DNA from: Bog-473 sp963807775
GTDB taxonomy: Bacteria > Actinomycetota > Acidimicrobiia > Acidimicrobiales > RAAP-2
DNA length: 64,000 nucleotides
Assembly (NCBI GenBank): GCA_963807775.1
Contig: CAWECY010000003.1
Span: 1-64,000, forward strand
Direction of reading: 5' to 3'
The number at the start of each line of letters is the position of its first letter. The stretch's first letter is position 1. The notes beneath the pieces were generated by a model. The model worked only from the letters and a program-made list of their open reading frames with translations, made no database searches and was not told the DNA's origin. This document shows positions 55,974 through 64,000 of the stretch, piece after piece. Position numbers and translations under genes: made by a program.

Positions 55974-57579
55974 GTGCCAGAGGACGCCGAGGCGAACCGC
56001 GTGGCGGCCGATCGAGCGCCGCGGACGATCCCCGACGGCCCTGCAGCGGGCAGCCGACATGTACGGGGACGACGAGGCCCTCGTCGACGGGACGACCCGG
56101 CTCTCGTTTCGGGACCTGGCCGAACGCGTGGACCAGGTGGCGCGCGCGCTCGTGGCGAGCGGCATCGAGCGCGGCGACCGCGTGGCCCTGTGGGCACCCA
56201 ACAGCGCCGCATGGGTGATCACGAGTTTCGCCGTCTACGCCGTCGGTGCGGTGCTGGTGCCCCTCAACACCCGATACCGCGGCGAGGAAGCGGGCCACGT
56301 CCTGCGCACCTCGCGAGCCCGCCTGCTCTTCGCCGTGACCGACCTGCTCGGCTCCGACCTGGTGGCGCTGCTGGCCGACGTACCCGCACTCGAAGCCCTC
56401 GAGGAGATCGTGGTGCTGGAGGGACCGCCGCGGCCCGGGTGCACGACCTTCGCCGAGTTCAACGCCCGGGCGACCGACGCACACGGTCCGGAGGTGGAAC
56501 GCCGCCGAGCCGCCGTGACCGAGGACGACGCCTCCGACATCATCTTCACCTCGGGCACGACCGGCAAGCCCAAGGGCGCCGTGCTGGGGCACGGCGCCAG
56601 TGTCCGCACCTATCTGGCCTGGTCCGAGCTGGTCGGCCTGCGGAGAGGCGACCGCTACCTCGTGGTCTATCCGTTCTTCCACACGGCGGGGTTGAAGTCC
56701 GGCGTGCTGGCGTGCGTCCTGCGTGGCGCGACCATCCTCCCCCACGCCGTGTTCGACGTCGTCCCGGTGATGGAGCGCGTGGCATCGGAGCGGATCACCA
56801 TGCTGCCCGGGCCGCCGACCGTCTTTCAGTCAATACTCAATCATCCGGACTTCGCTTCGTTCGACCTGTCCTCCTTGCGTCTCTCGGTGACCGGAGCCGC
56901 CACGATCCCGGTGGACGTGATCCGCCGCATGCGCGACGAGCTGCGCTTCGAGACCGTCGTCACCGGCTACGGCCTGACCGAGACGACGGGCACGGTCAGC
57001 ATGTGCCGTCACGACGACGCGCCCGAGGTGATCGCCACCACGGTGGGACGACCACTTCCCGGGGTGAGCGTGCGCATCGTGGACGACGCCGGCCAGCCCG
57101 TCGACCCGGGAGAGCCCGGGGAGATCCTGGTCCGCGGCTTCAACGTCATGAAGGAATACTTCGAGGATCCGACGGCAACGGACGAGGCGATCGACGAGGA
57201 GGGATGGCTCCGCACCGGGGACATCGGCATCCTCGGCCCCGACGGCAACCTGCGGATCACCGACCGCAAGAAGGACATGTACATCGTCGGCGGCTTCAAC
57301 GCCTATCCCGCCGAGATCGAGGGCATCATGGTCGGCCATCCGCAGGTGGGCCAGGTCGCCGTCGTCGGCGTCCCCGATGAGCGGCTGGGCGAGGTCGGCG
57401 TGGCCTTCGTCGTTCCTCGTCCCGGCCGGACGGTCGACCCGGAGGAGCTCGTCGCATGGTGCCGGGACCACATGGCGAACTTCAAGGTCCCGCGGTCCGT
57501 ACGGGTCGTCGACTCGCTCCCGCTGAATCCCACGGGCAAGGTGATGAAGTTCCAGCTGCGGGCGCAGCTCGCCGGGTGA
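55974..57579 (+). pseudogene. Acyl-CoA synthetase (AMP-forming), N-terminal frameshift
   Basis: Nearly all of the enzyme is in one frame from 56059 (506 residues): IIFTSGTTGKPKGAVLGHGA is the P-loop, then YPFFHTAGLKSGVLA, VVTGYGLTETTGTVSM, RTGDIGILGPDGNLRITDRK and the lid Lys in LNPTGKVMKFQL. The first 20-30 codons, from GTG at 55974, are in a different frame, and a one-base change near 56035 joins them as RTIPTALQRAADMYGDDEAL. If the shift is real, translation from the ATG at 56059 would still give an almost complete enzyme. Confidence 0.8.
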
Positions 57580-57620
57580 ACTCGGGTTCCGCCTCGCTGG
57601 ACGCCAGGTCGATCGTCCGA

Positions 57621-58911
57621 TCAGGTCCAGGCCACGATCGGCCCGGCCGCCTCGATCATCTCCGACAGCTGACGCGGGTCGGTGGCCAGGGTGCACTGCG
57701 TGTTCCCTGCCGGGAGTCCGCCGAGGACCAACCGACGCAGCCGCTCCCGGTGGGCATCGGCGTCGAGGCGATCCCCGTCGGGATCCCACGCCTCGACCGG
57801 GACGCGGACCCCGAGCGCTGCCGCCGCGTCCACGATCACCGTCGTTGCCTCTGCGTCGGCGAGATCGATCACGGCCAGAGCCGGGCGGCCGGGGTGGCGG
57901 AGCAGCGAGACCGCGACGCAGGCCGCGGCAAATCCCGGGGAGGACGTGGACGGCACGATGACCGCCCCGAGCCGGGTCGTGCCGAGCGTCCGCGCCACCC
58001 AGAACCCGGCGTCGCCGGCGTCGGCCGCGACCAGCGCACCGGCGGCGACACACTCGGCGTAGTGCATGGTGGCCCGGCTGGGCGGCAACGGGGTCGCTTC
58101 GACATCCCACCCCCGCTGCGTCACCTCCGCCAGACGGGCCCGCAGCGGCGGCATGGCCAACGATGTGCGTCGGCTGGGACCGCACCGTTCGGCGAGCGGG
58201 GCCAGGCCGGCCGGAGGGACCGTCAGCGCCGGGGCCAGCCGCCATCGTTCCTCGGGGGACTCGTGCGGGTCCAGGCCGGTGGCGATGATCAGGTCGGCCC
58301 GACCGAGCCCGCTCAGCACGAAATCGTCGGCCTGCAATCCGATCGTGGCCAGATGGTGCCGGCTCCTCCAATCGAACACCCCCTTCGCTCCCCAGGTGTT
58401 CAAGACGCCGACCCCGGCCGACACGGCCAGGTCGTGCAGGCCCGGGACAGCCTGGTGCCTGATGACGCCGGGGCCGGCCAGCACGACGAGAGTCGAGGCG
58501 GCGCGCACTGCCTCGACCGTTTCGTCGGCCGGCTCCACCCACGTTTCGTCAGGTGCAGCGGACGGGGGGACCGAGCCCTCGACCGGCTGATCCGGGTCCA
58601 GGGTGAGGCGAAGCTCCACTTCCCCCGAGGACGACAAGGCGGGAGCGGCCGCCACCAACGCCTCGGCCGAGTCAACCTCGATGGTGCGGCGGGGCCCGGG
58701 GTCGAGCCCGGGCAACCAGAAGACGACCGTCGCCTCGGTGCGCCGCAGCCCGCACCCCGTGGACCCTTTGGTGGGCCGCCGCGAACAGCGGGGCCACCGT
58801 TCGAGGCACCGGCACCACCTCGAGCGCACCGAAGGGTGCTCCGTACGTGGCGTCGATGCCCGAGACGAGGGCCACCCGTCGCCAGAGCTCGGCCGCCGGG
58901 ACGACGGTCAC
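57621..58911 (-). pseudogene. Degenerate ThDP-enzyme-fold protein (acetolactate-synthase-like), frameshifted
   Basis: The middle part is a recognisable TPP-enzyme central domain: ASTLVVLAGPGVIRHQAVPG, GVGVLNTWGAKGVFDWRSRH, LGRADLIIATGLDPHESPEE. The N-terminal part is short (ATYGAPFGALEVVPVP, then FAAAHQRVHG). The C-terminal part has SSPGFAAACVAVSLLRHPGR but lacks the GDG...N cofactor motif. Length is about 430 residues against 550-600 for active relatives. GTG at 58911 and a shift near 58740 are required. Its enzymatic activity is doubtful. Confidence 0.6.
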
Positions 58912-58951
58912 GAGGTGAGCTCGACGGCGACGCAGCCCCGGATCAATTCGG

Positions 58952-59762
58952 TCAACTCGCTCCGGATCCCTCGATCGTGGCCCACTGCGGCTCCCGCTTC
59001 TCGGCGAAGGCCAGGGGGCCCTCGACCTGGTCGGGATGGCCCCACATGGAGACCAGCTCCGACGGCGCCGGCCTTGCAGGCGTCGGTGAGCCCCTGCTCG
59101 AGCGCGCCCCACAGCGCCCGCTTCGTGGCCGCCATGGCGGCGGGTGAATTGCGGGCGATCTTCTCGGCCAGCGCCTGGGCCTCTTCGCGCAGGCGCTCGG
59201 GCGGGTCGACCACCTGGCTGATCATGCCCAGCGCCAGCGCGCGCTCGGCCGACATGCGCTCGTGCCGTCCGACCAGGGCCATGCGCAGCACCGCCTCGAA
59301 GGGCATGCGCCGGGCCAGGCCGATCAGCTCGTAGGCGGCCACCTGTCCCACCGACACGTGGGGGTCGAGGAAGGTGGCGTCGGACGCCGCGATCACGATG
59401 TCGGCGTCGGCGATCCAATGGAATCCCCCGCCGGCGCAGATCCCGTTCACCGCCGTGATGACCGGCTTCCACACGTCGTTGTGCCAGGACGTGAAGTGGA
59501 AGTCGAACTTCTCGCTCGACTCGCGATAGCGCTCGAACCCGATGCCGTCGGATGCGATCTCGATCACGTCGACGCCCGTCTGGAAGGCCTTGCCCTCTCC
59601 GGTGTGCACGATGACGCGCACCGCGGGATCGGCGTCCAGCTCCTTCCACGCCTCGGCGAACTCGTCGCGCATGGCGTTGTTCATGGCGTTGAGGCGCTCA
59701 GGGCGGTTGTTGATCAACCAGCCAACCGGGCCGTGGCGCTCGACCTTCAGGGTTTCATACAT
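58952..59762 (-). pseudogene. Enoyl-CoA hydratase/isomerase, frameshifted near the end
   Basis: This is an about 270-residue crotonase: ETLKVERHGPVGWLINNRPE, GKAFQTGVDVIEIAS, then AVNGICAGGGFHWIADADIV and SVGQVAAYELIGLARRMPFE. One surplus base near 59063 shifts the last 40 codons. Corrected, it ends LVSMWGHPDQVEGPLAFAEK and stops at 58952. The near-identical paralogue at 59793 has the intact version of this stretch, which directly supports the correction. The ATG is at 59762. Confidence 0.8.
58982..59411. repeat. 430-bp direct repeat, copy A (3' half of an enoyl-CoA hydratase gene)
   Basis: This segment matches 59832-60260 at about 97% by visual alignment, with roughly ten substitutions and one indel. 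Similarity stops abruptly within both genes, after TCGGCGTCGGC, where the N-terminal halves diverge. Confidence 0.8.
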
Positions 59763-59792
59763 CGCTGCGAGTCCCTCTCATGATTCTCGGCG

Positions 59793-60620
59793 TCACGTTT
59801 CGGCGCTGGGTCGGGTGGTCGTCGGAACGGTCCACTGGGGCTCCCGCTTCTCGGCGAAGGCCAGGGGGCCCTCGACCTGGTCGGGATGGCCCCACATGGA
59901 GACCAGCTCCGTCGCGCCGGCCTTGCAGGCGTCGGTGAGCCCCTGCTCGAGCGCGCCCCACAGCGCCCGCTTGGTGGCCGCCATGGCGGCGGGCGAATTG
60001 CGGGCGATCTTCTCGGCCAGCGCCTGGGCCTCTTCGCGCAGGCGCTCGGGCGGGTCGACCACCTGGCTGATCATGCCCAGCGCCAGGGCGCGTTCGGCCG
60101 ACATGCGCTCGTGCCGTCCGACCAGGGCCATGCGCAGCACCGCCTCGAAGGGCATGCGCCGGGCCAGGCCGATCAGCTCGTAGGCGGCCACCTGTCCCAC
60201 CGACACGTGGGTGTCGAAGAACGTGGCGTCGGACGCCGCGATCACGATGTCGGCGTCGGCCACGAAGTGCAGCCCGCCGCCGACGCACATCCCGTTCACC
60301 GCCGCGATGACGGGCTTCCACACCGTCGTTCTGCCACGACGTCAGGCGCAGCTCGGCCCGGCGCGTGCGCCCGGACTGCTTGCGCAGCGCGTCGGGGTTT
60401 CGGCTGAGCTGGACCACATCGAGGCCGGTCTGGAACACGCCGCCCTGCCCCGTGTTCACGATGACCCGTACATCGGGATCGTCGTCCAGCTCGCGCCAGG
60501 CCGCCTCGAGCTCGTCGAGCATGACGGCATCCATGGCGTTGCCGGCCTGCGGGCGGTTGAAGATGAGCCAGCCCGACCGGGCCCTGGCGTTCGACCAGCA
60601 GGGTGGAGTACGGTGTTCAA
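59793..60620 (-). pseudogene. Enoyl-CoA hydratase/isomerase paralogue, N-terminal frameshifts
   Basis: This is a crotonase whose last 190 residues are almost identical to the neighbour at 58952-59762, but whose first 80 differ: GWLIFNRPQAGNAMDAVMLD, GQGGVFQTGLDVVQLSRNPD, then VWKPVIAAVNGMCVGGGLHF. Shifts are needed near 60575 and 60320. The start is probably TTG at 60620, overlapping the stop of the acyl-CoA dehydrogenase gene as TTGA. The pattern suggests duplication or gene conversion of the 3' half. Confidence 0.75.
59832..60260. repeat. 430-bp direct repeat, copy B
   Basis: This is the partner of 58982-59411. It has CTCCGTCGCGCCGG where copy A has one additional base, so this copy keeps the reading frame. 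Confidence 0.8.
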
Positions 60621-61877
60621 CTGCGCGGCACCTCCCGCCACGGGAGCGACGCATACGGGTCCGGCTCGCGGGGCAAGCCGAGAACACGTTCGCCGAGGAT
60701 GTTCTTGTTGATCTCGGTCGTCCCACCCTCGATCGTGTTGGCCCGGCTGCGCAGCATCCCCCGGACCTCGTAGGGCAGCGAGGCGGCGTAGTCGCCCCGG
60801 TCCCCCGCCCAGGCGGTCGCCCCCATGCCCAGCACGGACGTGGCCGCGAGCTGGATGCGTTGGTTGAGCTCGCCCTGATGGACCTTGCCGACCGAGCTCT
60901 CGGGACCCGGAGGGCGCCCGGCGCGGGCCTGGCTGCGCACCCGCTGGTTCGTCCATTCCCGGACACGCTCCTCGCAGTAGAGGCGCATGATCTCGTCACG
61001 CAGCACGGGATCGTCCCACCCACCCGGCTCCCGCCTCGGCGCTCCGGCGCTTCGCCAGCCGGATGAGATAGCCGACACCCGAGCCTCCGATGCGGTCCAC
61101 CCCACCCGAGCCCGCGCCCGACACCATCTGGCGCTCCCCCGACAGGGTGGAGTTGGCGACCTTCCACCCGGCACCCACGTCGCCCACTCGGCACGCGTCG
61201 GGGACCCGGGCCGCGTTGAGGAACACCTCGTTGAAGTCGACCTCACCGCCCATGTGACGCAACGGACGAACCTCGACGCCGGGCTGGTGCAGATCGATGA
61301 GGAAGTACGTCAGCCCCTGGCGTTTGGGCACGTCGACGTCGGTGCGGGCGAGCAACACGGCCCAGTCCGAGACGTGCGCCCACGTGGTCCACACCTTCTG
61401 ACCGGTGATGACCCAGTCATCCCCGTCGCGCTCGGCCCTGGTGGCCAGCGACGCGAGGTCGGAACCGGCACCCGGCTCACTGAAGAGCTGGCACCAGGCC
61501 TCCTCGTTGCGAACGATCGGAGGGAGAAAACGAAGCCGCTGCTCCTCGGTCCCGTGCGCGAAGAGGGCGGGCGCCGCCAGGTTGAGTCCGAGCGGGTTGA
61601 GCCGCCCGAGGTTGAACGGGGCGAGCTCCTGTTCGACCCGCCGGGCAGCGTCCGGGGAGAGATCGAGCCCGCCGTAGGCGCGCGGCCAGGTGGCGGCCAC
61701 CAGGCCGGATCCTCCGAAGACGGGGTACCACGCCTCGTACTCGGCTCTGGTCCTGACTTCTCGAACCGCGGCCGGTCCGCCCCGACGGCCGGCCTCGACC
61801 CACGCCGTCGGGACCGCCGACGCAATCCAGGACCGCACCGCCTCGACGACCTCGTCGACGGAGGCGTCCGGTGGCAC
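60617..61877 (-). pseudogene. Acyl-CoA dehydrogenase, frameshifted
   Basis: Landmarks are GSGLVAATWPRAYGGLDLSP, WCQLFSEPGAGSDLASLATR, GQKVWTTWAHVSDWAVLLAR and VPDACRVGDVGAGWKVANST. A shift near 61035 leads to VLRDEIMRLYCEERVREWTN and GGTTEINKNILGERVLGLPR, then the stop at 60617. The start is uncertain: GTG at 61877 is used, but an ATG near 61938 joined by one frame correction (MTESLAVTGSTDDDAG) would give a more family-like N-terminus. It is followed by two enoyl-CoA hydratases and the ThDP-like gene in one minus-strand operon. Confidence 0.75.
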
Positions 61878-62069
61878 CGACAGGAGGCTCCGGCGTCGTC
61901 GTCGGTGGAGCCGGTGACCGCGAGCGACTCCGTCATCGGCTCATTCGACCCGTGGGCGCGGCGTGACGCGGCGCGCCTGTCCGTCTCCCGGAGGTCGCCC
62001 ACCCGGTCGACCCGCCCTTCGGTCATTGCACACGAGCACCTCGGCCAAGTGTCCCACTCCGTCAGATTG

Positions 62070-62080
62070 TATATTTTATC
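62070..62080 (+). promoter_or_regulatory. AT-rich promoter-like patch before the GntR gene
   Basis: TATATTTTATC stands 0-5 bases before the ATG at 62081 within otherwise GC-rich DNA, consistent with a -10 element and a leaderless start. A second AT-rich site with TATACGTA lies at about 62188-62197. Confidence 0.35.
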
Positions 62081-62929
62081 ATGTCCCCGTTCCGGAGGGA
62101 CGAGTCGTCCGTCCGCCCGGCGCCCGATCACGCGATTCTGACGTGCCATGGCCGCACCGGAAGCACCGGGTGGACGGGAAGTTCGCATAAGATATACGTA
62201 TGCCATCGCCCACTGACAGTTCCCGACACTGCTGCCAAGGGTCGATCGAACGGACGTCGTCAGGCAAAGATCGTCCGCACACCCAGTGGGGAGCACATCG
62301 CCTCGCATATCCGCAGGTTGATCTTCGAGGGCGAGCTGCGCCCCGGCATGCGGGTGCCGCAGGATGCGATCGCCCAGGAGCTCGGCGTGAGCCGGATACC
62401 AGTGCGCGAGGCGCTCATCGTGCTCGAGCGCGAGGGATGGGTCACCAACGAGATGCACCGGGGCGCCTTCATCAATACGCTCGATGAGCCAACCGTCCAC
62501 GACCACTACGAGCTCTTCGGTTTGATCTACGGGTTTGCCGCCAAGCGTGCGTTGGCGCGTGCCGGTGACGATCTCCCGCAACAACTCGGCGCGATACAGA
62601 CGCAGTTCGCGCAGGCCACGACGGCGGACGATCACTACGACCTTTCGATCGCCTTTCACAGCCTGATCGTGAAGGGCGCGGCATCGCCCCGCATCAACGT
62701 GGCGCTTCGAGCCATGTCCGCACTGGTGCCCGGCAATTTCTTCGAGGAAGTACCCGAGGCGGTGGAGGTGGAGAGTCGGGGGCTGGCCGCCATCACCCGG
62801 GCGATGAAGCAGGGGGACGGGGACAAGGCATCCGCCGAATACGTCAAGATGATGCGGAACGTGGGAAACAAGGTGGCCCAGCTCTTCCGGGAGCGCTCTC
62901 TGTTCGAGTCGGCGGAAGTCACGGCCTGA
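62081..62929 (+). CDS. GntR-family (FadR/FCD type) transcriptional regulator
   Basis: This is a GntR regulator with a winged helix, IASHIRRLIFEGELRPGMRV, then IAQELGVSRIPVREALIVLE, and an FCD-type ligand domain (about residues 150-275) with helices such as HYELFGLIYGFAAKRALARA and LSIAFHSLIVKGAASPRINV. The frame opens at ATG 62081, directly after a TATATTTTATC stretch, so it could be leaderless. This leaves about 60 non-conserved residues before the winged helix. An ATG at 62200 is in another frame and could be the real start if one base is wrong. Divergent from the acyl-CoA dehydrogenase operon, which it may regulate with acyl-CoA as ligand. Confidence 0.82.
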   Translation: MSPFRRDESSVRPAPDHAILTCHGRTGSTGWTGSSHKIYVCHRPLTVPDTAAKGRSNGRRQAKIVRTPSGEHIASHIRRLIFEGELRPGMRVPQDAIAQELGVSRIPVREALIVLEREGWVTNEMHRGAFINTLDEPTVHDHYELFGLIYGFAAKRALARAGDDLPQQLGAIQTQFAQATTADDHYDLSIAFHSLIVKGAASPRINVALRAMSALVPGNFFEEVPEAVEVESRGLAAITRAMKQGDGDKASAEYVKMMRNVGNKVAQLFRERSLFESAEVTA

Positions 62930-62959
62930 CGGTCGAGAAGTCGAGCGCCCGTCCGCCAC

Positions 62960-64000
62960 GTGCCCGCACACCCTTTTCGCGGCGTCGCCATCGCCGGTGT
63001 CCACAACACCGTGCAGGCACGCCGGCTCCCGGACCACGACTCGACCTCGATCGCGCTGGCCGGTGCGCTGGGTGCGCTCACCGACGCCGGCATCTCCCCG
63101 CACGAGGTCGACGGCGTCGTCGGTCCGGACTGCGCACAAATCGCCCTTGAGCTCGGCCTTGGTCCCTGCACCCGACGACCCAGCTCACTGGGGATCCCGA
63201 CGATCCTCGACGCGGCCGCACTGATCACGACCGGCCAGTGCGACGTCGTGCTGATCGCAGCCGGAGGCGCCGGCATCCACGTCGACCGGAGCTCGGCCGC
63301 ACCCTGGACGCGGCCGGCGAACGAGCTCGTCGTCGGGTACGGGCTGTTCACGGCGGCTGAATTCGCCCTGATGGCGCGCCGTCACATGCTCACGTACGGC
63401 ACCACGCCCGAACAGCTGGCCGCCGTCGCGGCCACCATCCGCACCAATGGACACGCGAATCCCGATGCCGTCTACCACGGCCGGGGACCGTTCTCGCCCG
63501 CCGACATCCTGGCCTCTCGCATGATCGCCGACCCCTTTCACCTGCTGGACTGCGCCATGACCTCGGAAGGCGGGTGCGGCATCGTGCTGGTGGCCGCCGA
63601 GCGGGCGGCCGAATCGCGAGGCACCGGTCTGGATCCTCGGGGGAGCCAGTGACTCCTTCGGGCCCGCGTACACGGTCGCACCGGTGTGGGACTTCCGGCC
63701 CCGGCCCGACGCCGATCCCGCCGGGATGGTGGGCGCCCGCGCGGCCAAGCGGGCCTTCGCGATGGCCGGGCTGACGCCGGCCGACGTCGACGTCGCCGAA
63801 CTCTACGATCCGTTCTCGTTCGAGATCATCCGACAGCTGGAGGCGTTCGGCTTCTGCCCCCCCGGTGAAGGTGGACCATTCGTCGAGGACGGCAACATCG
63901 CGCCCGGCGCCCGACTCCCCGTCACCACGGACGGCGGGACCATGTCGTTCAGTCATCCCGGGATCAGCGCGCAGCAGCTGCAGCGGGTCATCCGGGCGGC
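62960..64000 (+). pseudogene. Thiolase-like lipid-transfer protein, frameshifted and cut by the window end
   Basis: This is a thiolase-fold protein related in layout to the gene at 29700-30866: RGVAIAGVHNTVQARRLPDH, ALGALTDAGISPHEVDGVVG, ARRHMLTYGTTPEQLAAVAA, then FHLLDCAMTSEGGCGIVLVA. A one-base change near 63615 continues as WILGGASDSFGPAYTVAPVW, MAGLTPADVDVAELYDPFSF and LPVTTDGGTMSFSHPGISAQ. The end lies beyond 64000. The start is GTG at 62960. A DUF35 partner might follow outside the window. Confidence 0.75.

Noticed and set aside
56830..59147. Long antisense frames over the acyl-CoA synthetase and ThDP-like genes
   Set aside because: Arg/Gly/Pro-rich composition with no domain similarity, opposite genes with clear motifs.
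61310..63139. 609-codon minus-strand frame over the GntR gene
   Set aside because: Its only family-like part is the short overlap with the acyl-CoA dehydrogenase; the rest is the complement of the GntR and thiolase-like genes.
1..64000. tRNA, rRNA or CRISPR loci
   Set aside because: No cloverleaf with a T-loop signature, rRNA core sequence or regularly spaced repeat array was noticed on either strand; a dedicated scan would be needed to exclude a tRNA fully.

Overview
The window looks like a chromosomal stretch of a high-GC actinomycete, possibly from the Acidimicrobiia. The signs are a mycothiol-dependent (maleylpyruvate isomerase type) enzyme, a DUF2332 protein, DUF35/thiolase-like pairs, frequent GTG starts, and many CoA-transferase and amidohydrolase paralogues. 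I see no rRNA, tRNA or CRISPR array.

Layout. (1) 1-5.6 kb is mobile debris: two adjacent tyrosine recombinase genes on the minus strand, each with a frameshift, then an IS1380-type transposase remnant and an intact serine resolvase. (2) 5.7-10.4 kb holds a polyprenyl diphosphate synthase, a mycothiol-dependent enzyme and two kinase/phosphotransferase-fold proteins. (3) 10.4-19.8 kb is a nest of insertion sequences. A NERD-domain membrane protein gene is split by two different IS5-family elements. These are followed by an IS21 element with an extra small gene between istA and istB, a truncated IS110, a second copy of the first IS5-family element, and an intact IS110. (4) 20.2-26.3 kb holds a GGDEF-EAL protein, a CBS/TrkA-C remnant, a DUF2332 protein, a LysM protein, and a two-gene operon that pairs a nucleoside-phosphorylase-fold protein with a pepsin-type aspartic protease lacking a signal peptide. 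That operon is the most unusual module here. (5) 26.5-64 kb is a large catabolic region for acyl-CoA thioesters. It contains at least six amidohydrolase-2 paralogues, three family III CoA-transferase genes (two with tandem domains), two acyl-CoA synthetases, two acyl-CoA dehydrogenases, four enoyl-CoA hydratases, a MaoC/FAS1-type hydratase, three SDRs, thiolase-like and DUF35 proteins, a degenerate ThDP-fold protein, and TetR and GntR regulators.

How the genes may work together. Synthetases or CoA-transferases would make CoA thioesters. Acyl-CoA dehydrogenases, hydratases and SDRs would carry out beta-oxidation-like steps. The thiolase-like/DUF35 pair resembles the Ltp2/ChsH2 retro-aldolase that shortens steroid side chains, and the amidohydrolases may decarboxylate or hydrolyse ring-derived acids. 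The substrate cannot be read from sequence.

Caution. Many genes, and nearly every gene after 41 kb, need one or more single-base corrections (often in G or C runs) to restore a family-like protein. In one case a nearby near-identical duplicate supports the correction. I mark these as broken reading frames, but base-calling error is a serious alternative to true pseudogenes.
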